Positions 46,834 to 55,604 of a DNA stretch of 64,000 nucleotides are shown here, piece by piece. Position 1 is the first letter of the stretch; each line of letters begins with the position of its first letter. The stretch covers positions 124,001 to 188,000 of the forward strand of contig JADJCS010000017.1 of NCBI GenBank assembly GCA_016703105.1, in the 5' to 3' direction. The notes beneath the pieces were generated by a model. That model searched no databases and was not told the DNA's origin. It saw only the letters and a program-made list of their open reading frames with translations. The position numbers and the translations under genes were made by a program. This DNA comes from Flavobacteriales bacterium (GTDB lineage Bacteria > Bacteroidota > Bacteroidia > Flavobacteriales_F > PHOS-HE28).

Positions 46834-46961
46834 GCAGGGGAGAGAAGCTCTTCTGCTCCCAGATGGCCGATCTTTGTACCCGCCAAGCCCAGCCCACCGT
46901 GCGCTCGATCCTCATCGGACCCTTCCTACTGGCATGCACGGGCCTCTTCGCACAAACCCGC

Positions 46962-47699
46962 ATGAGCAATACCGAACCCCTGCGCCACGACAAGCTCACA
47001 GTCGAGATCTGGAGCGACGTGGTCTGCCCCTTCTGTTTCATCGGCAAGCGCGAGTTCGAAGCCGCGCTCGCCCGCTTCCCGCACCGCGACAGTGTGGAGG
47101 TGGTATGGAAGAGCTTCGAGCTCGACCCCAATTCCCCGGTGCGCAGCGCGGAAGACACCTACACCATGCTCGCCAACAAGTACGGCATGAGCCGCGAGGA
47201 TGCGCGGAACCGCGTGAGCGGGGTCGCGCAACGCGGGCAGACCGTGGGCATCGCCTTCAACTTCGATGCGGTGACGAACGCGAACTCATTCGATGCGCAC
47301 CGGCTCATCCAGTTCGCCAAGAGCAAGGGCAAGGGGGACGCGATCGAGGAAGCGCTTTTTGGGGCGCATTTCACCCAGGGTGCTGTCGTAAGCGATCGCC
47401 CCACCTTGGTGCGGTTGGGCGTCTCCGTGGGCCTGGATGCGGCAGAGTTGGAGCGCATGCTGGCGGATCAGAACGCCTTCGCCGATGCAGTGCGCACGGA
47501 TGAGCGCGAAGCCCAACAGTTCGGCATCCGAGGTGTGCCCTTCTTCGCGCTCGACCGCAAGTACGCGGTGAGCGGCGCGCAGTCCGCCCAGCATTTCTCA
47601 TCGGCCTTGGAACAGGCCTGGAAGGAACGCCCCGTGCCGGAGGGCGTGAGCGGTGCGGTCTGCGATCCGGAGAAGGCCGATTGTTTGCCTGGGCAATAG
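46962..47699 (+). CDS. DsbA-family (FrnE-like) thioredoxin-fold protein
   Basis: 245 aa from ATG 46962 (MSNTEPLRHDKLTVEIWSDV). Thioredoxin-fold active site VVCPFCFIGKREFE (CPFC). The helical insertion and cis-proline segment FGIRGVPFFALDRKYAVSGA are typical of FrnE-type proteins. The frame stays open upstream: a GTG at 46899 would add RSILIGPFLLACTGLFAQ, which looks like a signal peptide, so a secreted form is possible. Usual family start favours the cytosolic version. The upstream part of the frame overlaps a palindromic repeat. Confidence 0.88.
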   Translation: MSNTEPLRHDKLTVEIWSDVVCPFCFIGKREFEAALARFPHRDSVEVVWKSFELDPNSPVRSAEDTYTMLANKYGMSREDARNRVSGVAQRGQTVGIAFNFDAVTNANSFDAHRLIQFAKSKGKGDAIEEALFGAHFTQGAVVSDRPTLVRLGVSVGLDAAELERMLADQNAFADAVRTDEREAQQFGIRGVPFFALDRKYAVSGAQSAQHFSSALEQAWKERPVPEGVSGAVCDPEKADCLPGQ

Positions 47700-47875
47700 G
47701 ATCGGCGAGCAGAACGAGCGCTCGGTTGCCTGCGTTGCAAATGTGGAGTACTCCGGGGCGAGTACGAACGTTGGCTCGCGCACGTAGGCTAGCACGAAGA
47801 TTCCTTCCCTAGCGCACTTCCGCTCTCAGACTAGCATATGGCATCTCGATGTACTGCTTCCAGAGCATATTTAAC

Positions 47876-47909
47876 GTCCCCGCAGGGTCACTCGAAGAGG
47901 ACCCTGCGG
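47876..47909. repeat. palindromic repeat family, copy 2
   Basis: GTCCCCGCAGGGTC, a short centre, then GACCCTGCGG. In the 343 bp spacer (47700-48042) before the amidotransferase; no gene is seen there. Confidence 0.75.
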
Positions 47910-47920
47910 CATTGATATCC

Positions 47921-47956
47921 GTCCGCAGGGTCCCGAGACGGTGACCCTGCGGGGAC
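47921..47956. repeat. palindromic repeat family, copy 3
   Basis: GTCCGCAGGGTCCCGAGACG continuing GTGACCCTGCGGGGAC. It is 11 bp after copy 2 in the same orientation. Confidence 0.75.
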
Positions 47957-48042
47957 TTGAAAGGTGGGCCGCCCTCCCATGCCCACACGTCAGCCCGGTA
48001 AGTGGATGCAACCTTGGGCGTTCGCACCTCATCTTCGCTTCC

Positions 48043-48609
48043 GTGCGCATCCTCCTACTCGACAACTACGACAGCTTCACCTGGAACCTGCACCACCTGC
48101 TGGAACCGCATGCGGAGGTAGCGGTGGTGCGCAACGATGCGATCACGGTGGAAGACGCGGCGCGTTTCGATCGCATCGTGCTATCGCCAGGTCCCGGCCT
48201 TCCCGCCGAGGCGGGGATCATGATGGAGCTGATCGCGAAGCTCATGCCCACACACCCCATCCTGGGCGTATGTCTCGGTATGCAAGGCATCGTAGAGCAT
48301 TGCGGTGGAACGCTGTTCAATCTTCCGAAGGTGATGCATGGCGTCGCGGTGCCCTGCGTTCCATCGGAGCCACGCGATACACTCTTCCAAGGAGTGCCAG
48401 CGCCGTTCGAGGTAGGCCTCTACCACAGTTGGGCGGCGGATGCCGGAACCTTACCCAATGATCTGCGCATCACGGCACGGAGCGCCCAGGATGTGGTGAT
48501 GGCCGTGCGCCATACTTCGCTCCCCACGTGTGGCGTGCAGTTCCATCCGGAGAGTTTGCTCACGCCGGAAGGCGGCGCCATCATCCGCAACTGGATCACG
48601 CACGGTTGA
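48043..48609 (+). CDS. pabA: glutamine amidotransferase (PabA/TrpG type)
   Basis: 188 aa class I glutamine amidotransferase providing ammonia to anthranilate or aminodeoxychorismate synthase. The GTG at 48043 is chosen because the family start RILLLDNYDSFTWNLHHLL follows it; the frame upstream runs into repeat DNA. Catalytic triad: cysteine in GVCLGMQG, histidine and glutamate in VQFHPESLL. No partner (PabB/TrpE) is present in the window, so the choice between folate and tryptophan paths stays open. Flanked on both sides by the palindromic repeats. Confidence 0.88.
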   Translation: MRILLLDNYDSFTWNLHHLLEPHAEVAVVRNDAITVEDAARFDRIVLSPGPGLPAEAGIMMELIAKLMPTHPILGVCLGMQGIVEHCGGTLFNLPKVMHGVAVPCVPSEPRDTLFQGVPAPFEVGLYHSWAADAGTLPNDLRITARSAQDVVMAVRHTSLPTCGVQFHPESLLTPEGGAIIRNWITHG

Positions 48610-48617
48610 TCGACGAT

Positions 48618-48652
48618 CCGCACGGTCCCGAAGACGGTGACCCTGCGGGGAC
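48618..48652. repeat. palindromic repeat family, copy 4 (left arm degenerate)
   Basis: ACGGTCCCGAAGACGGTGAC continuing CCTGCGGGGAC. It follows the pabA stop by 9 bp. The right arm is intact; the left arm has lost GCAG. Confidence 0.7.
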
Positions 48653-48726
48653 ATCTGTACTAGCCTGCGTGGCGAAGTCGTTGCGTTCGTTGCGCCGCTG
48701 CGGTGGACAAGAACGCGATGCCCCGA

Positions 48727-51249
48727 TCAGAACAACAACTGCCCGTCGTTGCCCAGCGGCCTGGTCTGCTGGTACTTCAGGTCGCGCAGAATGCTGGCCT
48801 TCACGTTGATCTGGAAGCTGAAGCTCTTGCGCAGCCCCAGCGGGATGATGTTGAAGTTGAACTCCCAGCAATGCAGGTCCCAATACAGGTTGAGCGAGGT
48901 GTTCGTCCAATCCTGCGCCTCGAAGTCGTAGCCGCTCATCACCCCGAGCTTCCAGTACTTGAACACGGTGACATCGCCATTGAAGGTGACGCTCTTGCGC
49001 TCGGTGTCCTGTTCACCTCCGTTCAAATAGGCCCGGCTGAGGTCGTAGTTCATGTTGATGCCCAGCCGCCACGGTAGACTGAAGTTGATCTTCGCGCCCT
49101 TGCTGGGGTCCGCCTCGCCTACCACGGTGGGCGGTTGTTGCTCAGGGGCCTGTCCGTATTTCCTGCTCTTCAGTTCCACGCCGGCGGTGGCGAAGAGCGT
49201 GGTGAGGCGAGCGAAGCGTCCGGTCTGCCCGCGCTCGCTGCGATCGATGCGCCGACCCAGCGTGTCCACCGCATAAGGGTCCCACACGCTCCCGAAGTTC
49301 ACGTTCACCAGGTTGAAGAGCGTGGTGCGTGCGGTGAGGTTCACCGGCGACCAACGCAGCGAATCCCGCAGCAGGTCGTAGCTCGTGTTCAACCCCACGA
49401 AGTCGAGCAACTTCATTTTCCTGAAGGGGTCCTGCGGCGTGGCCGACGTACTGTCTTTGCCAGCCTTACTGTTCTTCACCTTGGCCTCGAGGCTTTGGTT
49501 GATCGCCAGGCTCAGTGTGCCGCTCTCGCCGGCCGGTGAAGCGCCGTAGATGAAACCATCGAAGGGGCTATAGGTGCTCACGATGGAATCGCTGGGCGCG
49601 TAGACATCCAGCCGGGGATCGAAGTCGGGACGGTAACCCAGGTTGGCGATGGGCGTGATCACATGGCGGATCGCTTTCAACCGCTGGCCGCGGAACTGGT
49701 ACATACCGTAGAGCTTGCTGGTGAGTTGTAGACCCGCGCGCCAATCCCCGTTGCGGCGGAAAGTGGGGATCGTGTCCTGCACGACCACTTCACCGCCGCT
49801 GTCATAGGTCTGGCGAAGGGTACGGAAGTACCAGCGTTCGGTGGCCGCGAGCTCCGGGTTCAGGGTGAAGAATTTGTTCTTGAACGAGGTGCTCAGGGTG
49901 GTGCTGTGCTTCACACCGTTGCGCATGCGGCGCGATAAGGTACCGAAGTTGTCCAGCGCGAGCTCGTCCTCCGTGGTGCTCAGCACGTTGTCGAAATTGG
50001 TGGTGTAGGTGATGCCGATCTGCTCGTACCAGCGGCCGCGCGCCAATTTGGGTTGGAAGGGGAAGATGCGGCTCAGGTTGAAGGTGAGCGCGGGCAGCGT
50101 GAAGTCGTAGTTCTTGGTCGCGGAATTTTGGGAGTGCCTCAAGTTCACGGCCAGTGAATACGGCTTGCCGGGCCACACGTGGTTCCAACCGATGTTGCTA
50201 TTGAAGGTGTTGCTCAAGTAATTGAGCGTACTGCTGTTGAAGTTGTTCTGGAAATTGGTGCTGGTGCCCACGTTCACCGAGGCGTTGAAGCGGTCGGTGA
50301 GGCTGGCGCGGCTGTCCACCGCGTGGGTCCAAGTGACGAAGAAGTCGCGCGTGCGTTGGAAATCGGGCAGCTCCGGAATGCTGTTGCGGCGGTTGTTGAA
50401 GCTCAGGTTCAGCGATCCCCCGAACCGGTAGCGCACCTTGTAGCGCGCCAGGGCCTTGAGCGCCCAGCTACCCCGCGTGTAGATGTCGCCGGTGAGTTGC
50501 ATATCGGCCCGCTCACCCAGGGGCATGTAGTAGCCACCGTTCTGGAGGAAATAGCCCAGCGGCCCGCCATCGCCATAGGCGGGAAAGAGGATCCCCGCGC
50601 TGCCGTTCTTCTTGTTGGGGAAGAAGCCGAAGGGAAGGACCAGCGGCGTGGGCACGGGGCCGATCTTCATCACCGCCGCACCGCTCACGATCTTGTCGTC
50701 CGGGATCACCATCATACGGCTCGCGCGGAAGTAGTAGTGCGGGTGGGGCCGATCGCAGGTGGTGAAGGTGCCGCCCTTGCTGTGTACCTCTCCGTTCGCA
50801 TGGCGCTTGCTCACCCGGGCCTGCACATAGCTCTCCTGTTCGCTGGTGCGCACTTCCTTGATCAAGCCCTTCTTCGAGCGGAAGTTGTACCGGATGCTGT
50901 CCGCCTCAATGCGGTGGTCCGACTCGATGAACACCGGTTTGCCGGCCACCGCGCCGGTGCTGTCCGGTGCTCCGAAGGCGCGGGCCTCCTCCTGCCTGAA
51001 GCGGTACTCGATGCGGTCGGCCGTGAGCTCGATATCGCCGTACACCACACGGGCCCCGCCGAAAAGGAACACGATCTGCTGTTGCAGGTCGTAACGGATA
51101 CTGTCCCGCGCGTTGTACCGGATCTCCTCATCGAGTTCCTGTGCCGCGACGGGCACCGCGCACATCAACAGGGCCGTGATGAAAAGTGACCGCCGGAACG
51201 ACCCGCCACGCGCTGTAGGGCCGCTACTTTCGCGCCTTGTGGACAGCAT
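48727..51249 (-). CDS. lptD: putative LPS-assembly protein LptD (OstA C-terminal barrel)
   Basis: 840 aa outer-membrane translocon for lipopolysaccharide. ATG 51249 gives an export signal (SLFITALLMCAVPVAAQ). The N-terminal OstA/beta-jellyroll part: RDSIRYDLQQQIVFLFGGAR, VVYGDIELTADRIEYRF. A long barrel follows with VPTPLVLPFGFFPNKKNGSA, a Bacteroidota LptD hallmark, then KNGSAGILFPAYGDGGPLGY. The C-terminus is YQQTRPLGNDGQLLF, ending in phenylalanine. Two cysteines (CDRPHPH and CW) are far apart. It is divergent from the amidase gene with 58 bp between start codons. Confidence 0.9.
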   Translation of the reverse strand: MLSTRRESSGPTARGGSFRRSLFITALLMCAVPVAAQELDEEIRYNARDSIRYDLQQQIVFLFGGARVVYGDIELTADRIEYRFRQEEARAFGAPDSTGAVAGKPVFIESDHRIEADSIRYNFRSKKGLIKEVRTSEQESYVQARVSKRHANGEVHSKGGTFTTCDRPHPHYYFRASRMMVIPDDKIVSGAAVMKIGPVPTPLVLPFGFFPNKKNGSAGILFPAYGDGGPLGYFLQNGGYYMPLGERADMQLTGDIYTRGSWALKALARYKVRYRFGGSLNLSFNNRRNSIPELPDFQRTRDFFVTWTHAVDSRASLTDRFNASVNVGTSTNFQNNFNSSTLNYLSNTFNSNIGWNHVWPGKPYSLAVNLRHSQNSATKNYDFTLPALTFNLSRIFPFQPKLARGRWYEQIGITYTTNFDNVLSTTEDELALDNFGTLSRRMRNGVKHSTTLSTSFKNKFFTLNPELAATERWYFRTLRQTYDSGGEVVVQDTIPTFRRNGDWRAGLQLTSKLYGMYQFRGQRLKAIRHVITPIANLGYRPDFDPRLDVYAPSDSIVSTYSPFDGFIYGASPAGESGTLSLAINQSLEAKVKNSKAGKDSTSATPQDPFRKMKLLDFVGLNTSYDLLRDSLRWSPVNLTARTTLFNLVNVNFGSVWDPYAVDTLGRRIDRSERGQTGRFARLTTLFATAGVELKSRKYGQAPEQQPPTVVGEADPSKGAKINFSLPWRLGINMNYDLSRAYLNGGEQDTERKSVTFNGDVTVFKYWKLGVMSGYDFEAQDWTNTSLNLYWDLHCWEFNFNIIPLGLRKSFSFQINVKASILRDLKYQQTRPLGNDGQLLF

Positions 51250-51307
51250 GCATCGCGGCCTCACCATTCGGGGGCCGAAAGTAGGGCATCGCCACAGGGC
51301 CATATCC

Positions 51308-52441
51308 ATGAACGGATCGAGGGACGGCGCGTTCCGGGCGGTGCTGCTCGCGGCGGCGCTCGCGCTCTCCGCACGGACCATGCCACAGGGCCCTGTGCAA
51401 AGTGACGTCAACCGTATCCGTACGGTGGTGCTGGACGCGGGCCATGGCGGAAAGGACCCTGGCAACCTGGGCACCGGACGTTTCAAGACCACCGAGAAAC
51501 ACGTCTCGCTCAACGTGGCGAAACTGCTGGGCAAGTACATCACGCAGGCTTACCCGGACGTGAAAGTGCTCTATACCCGCGAGGACGATCGCTTCATCGA
51601 GCTCATGGAGCGCTGCAACATCGCCAACCGCGCCAAGGCCGATGTTTTCATCAGCATCCACTGCAACGCTAACGACAGCAAGGATCCGCATGGCTGCGAG
51701 ACCTATGCCATGGGCCTGCACAAGACCGAGGCGAACATGCGGGTGGCGCAGAAGGAGAACGAGGCCATTCTATTGGAGGACGGCCATGAACTGAAGTACG
51801 ATGGCTACGATCCCAAGGACCCGGAGAGCATCATCGCTCTGAGCTTGCGCCAGAACATCCACCTGGACCACAGCTTGTTGCTCAGCTCGTTGATCCAGAA
51901 ACAGTTCAAGGAGCGCGTGGGCCGTCCCGATCGGGGGGTGAAGCAGGCGGGCTTCATCGTGATCAGCTATACCACCATGCCCAGCGTGCTCATCGAACTG
52001 GGGTTCCTCACGAACGCTACGGAAGAGGATTTCCTGCAAGGGGCCGAAGGGCAGGACTACATGGCCTCGGCCATCTACCGGGCTTTCAAGGAGTACAAGA
52101 GCACTGTGGAAGGAGTGGAGATCGCCCCGCCGCCGACGGAGAAGCCCGCTCCAGAAGCGGTGGCCAGCACCGATGCCGTTCACTTCAAGGTACAGGTGAG
52201 CACGTCGAGCAAGCGCATCGAACCGGTGGCCAAGAACTTCAAAGGGCTGGAGGGTGTTGAGGAACAGCAGGGTGCCGGTCTCTTCAGGTACACGGTGGGT
52301 GATGAACCCACCCTGGAAGGGGCCCGCGGGGTCCAACGCGTTTGCCGTGAGAAAGGCTTCGACGGGGCGTTCATCGTGGCCTTCAAGGCGGGGGTCCGGA
52401 TCGATCTTGCGGAAGCCGTTAAATTGGCCCAAGCCCAATAA
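51308..52441 (+). CDS. N-acetylmuramoyl-L-alanine amidase (AmiC-like) with C-terminal SPOR-like region
   Basis: 377 aa. ATG 51308 gives signal peptide GAFRAVLLAAALALSARTMP. Amidase_3 domain: zinc ligands H in LDAGHGGKDPG, E in FKTTEKHVSLNV, H in FISIHCNAN, and catalytic E in VLIELGFLTN. The last 100 residues (HFKVQVSTSSKRIEPV... FIVAFKAGVRID) look like a SPOR-type peptidoglycan-binding unit. It hydrolyses peptidoglycan side chains during cell separation. First gene of a four-gene run with MCE and Fe-S proteins. Confidence 0.92.
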   Translation: MNGSRDGAFRAVLLAAALALSARTMPQGPVQSDVNRIRTVVLDAGHGGKDPGNLGTGRFKTTEKHVSLNVAKLLGKYITQAYPDVKVLYTREDDRFIELMERCNIANRAKADVFISIHCNANDSKDPHGCETYAMGLHKTEANMRVAQKENEAILLEDGHELKYDGYDPKDPESIIALSLRQNIHLDHSLLLSSLIQKQFKERVGRPDRGVKQAGFIVISYTTMPSVLIELGFLTNATEEDFLQGAEGQDYMASAIYRAFKEYKSTVEGVEIAPPPTEKPAPEAVASTDAVHFKVQVSTSSKRIEPVAKNFKGLEGVEEQQGAGLFRYTVGDEPTLEGARGVQRVCREKGFDGAFIVAFKAGVRIDLAEAVKLAQAQ

Positions 52442-52451
52442 CCACCAGCCC

Positions 52452-53480
52452 TTGCCGAAGCTCAAACGAGAATGGTCCATCGCCTTGATGGCGGTCACCG
52501 GCATTCTGCTCCTGGTGTTCGGGGTGAACTACTTGAAAGGGCTGGACCTGTTGCAGCGCCGCAATGTCTACCACGCCATCTATACGGACATCACCGGCAT
52601 AGCCGAGACCACCCCGCTATTGTTGAACGGGTTCAAGGTGGGTTCCGTGGTCAACACCCAACTGCTTCCCGGGGCGGGTGCGCGGATCATGGTCTCTTAC
52701 CAAGTGAACGAGGACGGGCTCACCTTGCCAGAGGATTCGCGCGTGGTGCTCACCGGAGACCTGTTGAACAAATGGGCGGAGCTCCGGCTGGGCAGATCCG
52801 CAGAACTGGCCCAGGCAGGCGATACCATCACGGGTGACGTCAAGCCCGGCATCGCACAGACGCTCAGTGACCAGATCGATCCCCTGAAACAGAAGGCCGA
52901 AGCTATCCTGATCAACATCGATTCGGTGCTAACCGCCTTCCAGGACGTGTTGAACCCGGGTACGCGCGGCGACATCAATGCCAGTTTCCGGTCCATCCGG
53001 GCCACCTTGGAGAAAGTGGACCATATGGCCTTGAGCCTGGACGCGTTGATCGCTGCGGAGACCCGTTCCATCAGCGGCACACTGCACAATCTGGAGAGCT
53101 TCAGCGCCAACCTGGAGGCCAATAACAAGCAGATCGGGCGGATCCTCCAGAACCTGGACACCACGGCCGCCACGCTGGCCAATGGAAAACTGGAACATGC
53201 CATCATTGCCTTGGACAGCACCGTGATCGAGGCGCGCGCGATCATGAGCAGCTTGAGGTCGGGGGAAGGCACCTTGGGCGCGTTGATGACGAACGACAGT
53301 CTCTATCGCAATCTCGAGAAGTCCAGCCACGAACTTGACCTTCTCCTGGAGGACGTGCGGATCAACCCCAACCGCTACGTTCATCTTTCGGTGTTCGGCA
53401 AGAAGGACAAGTTGCCCAAGCTGAGCGAGAGCGACGTGCAGCGCATCGGCGAAGCCGCCCGGAAAGAGAAGAGCCCATGA
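52452..53480 (+). CDS. MlaD/MCE-family protein, probable TTG start
   Basis: 342 aa inner-membrane-anchored lipid-transport substrate-binding protein. The frame has no suitable ATG; TTG 52452, 10 bp after the amidase stop, reads LPKLKREWSIALMAVTGILL and matches the family start. One helix (ALMAVTGILLLVFGVNYLKG). The MCE domain: YHAIYTDITGIAETTPLLLN GFK-type text, then LTGDLLNKWAELRLG. A long coiled-coil tail follows. It probably belongs to a Mla-type pathway, though no ABC genes are here. Overlaps the next gene by 4 bp. Confidence 0.85.
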   Translation: MPKLKREWSIALMAVTGILLLVFGVNYLKGLDLLQRRNVYHAIYTDITGIAETTPLLLNGFKVGSVVNTQLLPGAGARIMVSYQVNEDGLTLPEDSRVVLTGDLLNKWAELRLGRSAELAQAGDTITGDVKPGIAQTLSDQIDPLKQKAEAILINIDSVLTAFQDVLNPGTRGDINASFRSIRATLEKVDHMALSLDALIAAETRSISGTLHNLESFSANLEANNKQIGRILQNLDTTAATLANGKLEHAIIALDSTVIEARAIMSSLRSGEGTLGALMTNDSLYRNLEKSSHELDLLLEDVRINPNRYVHLSVFGKKDKLPKLSESDVQRIGEAARKEKSP

Positions 53481-54796
53481 TCGCCCAGCTGCTGTTCACC
53501 GCGTTGTTGCTCGCGGGGGCGGTGCTCTTCGCGCGCAACATCCTACGCGTGCGCCGGAACATCCTGTTGGGTCGCGACGTCACCATCAACGACCACCCGG
53601 GCGAACGCTGGGCGCTCATGGCGCGTGTGGCCTTGGGTCAGAGCAAAATGGTGGTGCGCCCCGTGGCCGGCATCCTACATATCATCGTGTATGCGGGGTT
53701 CGTCATCATCAACATCGAAGTGCTGGAGATCCTCATCGATGGCGTCTTCGGCACGCACCGGGTGCTCAGCTTCCTCGGGGGCTTCTATGACTTCCTTATC
53801 GGCAGCTTCGAATGGCTTGCGCTCGGTGTGTGGGTGGCCTGTGCCATCTTCCTCGTTCGCCGCAACCTCATCAAGCTGAAGCGCTTCGTAATGAAGGAGC
53901 TCGACGGCTGGCCGCGCACCGATGCCAACTTGATCCTCGTCACGGAGATCGCCTTGATGACCGCCTTCCTGCTGATGAACGGGGCTGATCAACTGCTTGC
54001 CTCGCGTGGAGCCGAGCACTATATCGTGGCGGGCGCTTTTCCGATCAGCGGTCTGCTGACACCCTTGTTGGATGGACTTTCGAACACATCGTTGATCCTG
54101 GTCGAGCGCATCTGCTGGTGGTTCCACATCATCGGCATCCTGGCCTTCCTCAACTACCTCGTGGTGAGTAAACACTTGCACATCCTGCTGGCCTTCCCCA
54201 ATGTGTGGTACAGCACATTGCGGCCGAAGACCGAGCTGGTGAACATGCCGCGCGTTACCGGTGAAGTGAGGAGCATGTTGGATCCCTCTGTGCAGCCACC
54301 GACCGTGACAGCACATACCGTGGCCGGCGTGGAAATGACCGAGCGCTTCGGAGCGAAGGATGTCTTCGACCTCTCCTGGAAGCAACTGATGGATGCTTAC
54401 TCCTGCACTGAGTGCGGGCGATGCACGAGCGTGTGCCCGGCCAGTATCACCGGCAAATTGTTGAGCCCGCGCAAGATCATGATGGATACCCGCGATCGGC
54501 TCGAAGAAGTGGGCAAGGTGATCGATGCGAAGAGCAAGTGGGAGGACGACGGCAAGAGCCTGCACAAGCGCATCACCGAAGAGGAGTTGTGGGCCTGCAC
54601 CACCTGCAATGCATGCACGGAGGCCTGTCCCGTGAACATCGATCCAGTGGGCATCATCACCGATATGCGCCGCTACCTGGTGATGGAGGAAAGCCGCACA
54701 CGACCCGCGCTCACCAGCATGTTCACCAACGTGGAGAACAATGGTGCGCCCTGGGCGTTCGGGCCGGACCAGCGGATGAAATGGACGGAACAGTGA
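53477..54796 (+). CDS. membrane-bound (Fe-S) heterodisulfide-reductase-like protein
   Basis: 439 aa. Five or so membrane helices in the N-terminal half (AQLLFTALLLAGAVLFARNI, VVRPVAGILHIIVYAGFVII, WWFHIIGILAFLNYLVVSKH), with histidines that could hold heme. Two 4Fe-4S motifs follow: CTECGRCTSVCPASIT and CTTCNACTEACPVNIDP. The pattern is that of HdrC/GlpC-like electron-transfer subunits with a NarI-like membrane part. ATG overlaps the MCE stop (ATGA). With the CCG protein downstream it probably forms a membrane oxidoreductase. Confidence 0.88.
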   Translation: MIAQLLFTALLLAGAVLFARNILRVRRNILLGRDVTINDHPGERWALMARVALGQSKMVVRPVAGILHIIVYAGFVIINIEVLEILIDGVFGTHRVLSFLGGFYDFLIGSFEWLALGVWVACAIFLVRRNLIKLKRFVMKELDGWPRTDANLILVTEIALMTAFLLMNGADQLLASRGAEHYIVAGAFPISGLLTPLLDGLSNTSLILVERICWWFHIIGILAFLNYLVVSKHLHILLAFPNVWYSTLRPKTELVNMPRVTGEVRSMLDPSVQPPTVTAHTVAGVEMTERFGAKDVFDLSWKQLMDAYSCTECGRCTSVCPASITGKLLSPRKIMMDTRDRLEEVGKVIDAKSKWEDDGKSLHKRITEEELWACTTCNACTEACPVNIDPVGIITDMRRYLVMEESRTRPALTSMFTNVENNGAPWAFGPDQRMKWTEQ

Positions 54797-54800
54797 TCCC

Positions 54801-55592
54801 ATGAACGAACCGCTCCACATCCGGACCATGGCCGACTTCGCCGCCGCTGGCGAAGTGCCCGACGTTCTGTTCTGGGTGGGTTGCGCGGGTAGTTTCGATG
54901 ATCGTGCGCGGAAGATCAGCAAGGCGTTCGTGCGCATCCTGAACGCTGCGAAAGTGAAGTTCGCCGTGCTCGGCCAGGAGGAATCCTGCACGGGTGATCC
55001 AGCACGACGTGCGGGCAACGAGTTCCTTTTCCAGATGCAGGCGCTCAACAATGTGACCGTGTTGAACGGCTACGGCGTGCGCCGCATCGTGACCGCCTGT
55101 CCGCATTGCTTCAACACGCTCAAGAACGAGTACCCTGCGTTGGGCGGCACCTACGAGGTGATGCACCACACCCAGTTCATCAATACGCTATTGAAGGAAG
55201 GCCGGATCAAAGTGGAAGGCGGCAACTTCAAAGGGAAGCGCATCACCTTCCACGATCCCTGTTACCTGGGCCGTGGCAACGGCGAGTACGAAGCCCCGCG
55301 CGAAGTTCTTTTGAAATTGGATGCCGCCTTGGTGGAGATGAAGCGAAGCCGTGCCAACGGGCTCTGCTGCGGTGCCGGTGGCGGACAGATGTTCAAAGAG
55401 GCCGAGCCCGGCACAAGGGAAGTGAACGTCGAGCGCAGCGAGGAAGCGCTGGGCACCGCGCCGAACGTGATCGCTGCGGGCTGTCCTTTCTGTAACACCA
55501 TGCTCACCGACGGCGTGAAGCACTTCAACAAGGAAGGCGAGGTGCAGGTGAAGGACGTGGCGGAGCTGATCGCCGAGGCGGGGGATCTGTAG
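54801..55592 (+). CDS. CCG-domain (HdrB/GlpC-like) Fe-S protein
   Basis: 263 aa. Two CCG-type clusters: GEESCTGDPARRAGNEFLF-like text and FHDPCYLGRGNGEYE with NGLCCGAGGGQMF; also CPHCFNTLKNEYP and GCPFCNTMLTDG. The fold is that of HdrB and the GlcF/GlpC C-terminal half, which bind a noncubane or 4Fe-4S cluster. It starts 4 bp after the previous gene and is surely its partner. Electron donor and acceptor unknown. It ends 12 bp before the convergent T9SS gene. Confidence 0.9.
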   Translation: MNEPLHIRTMADFAAAGEVPDVLFWVGCAGSFDDRARKISKAFVRILNAAKVKFAVLGQEESCTGDPARRAGNEFLFQMQALNNVTVLNGYGVRRIVTACPHCFNTLKNEYPALGGTYEVMHHTQFINTLLKEGRIKVEGGNFKGKRITFHDPCYLGRGNGEYEAPREVLLKLDAALVEMKRSRANGLCCGAGGGQMFKEAEPGTREVNVERSEEALGTAPNVIAAGCPFCNTMLTDGVKHFNKEGEVQVKDVAELIAEAGDL

Positions 55593-55604
55593 CCGACGAA
55601 CGGG

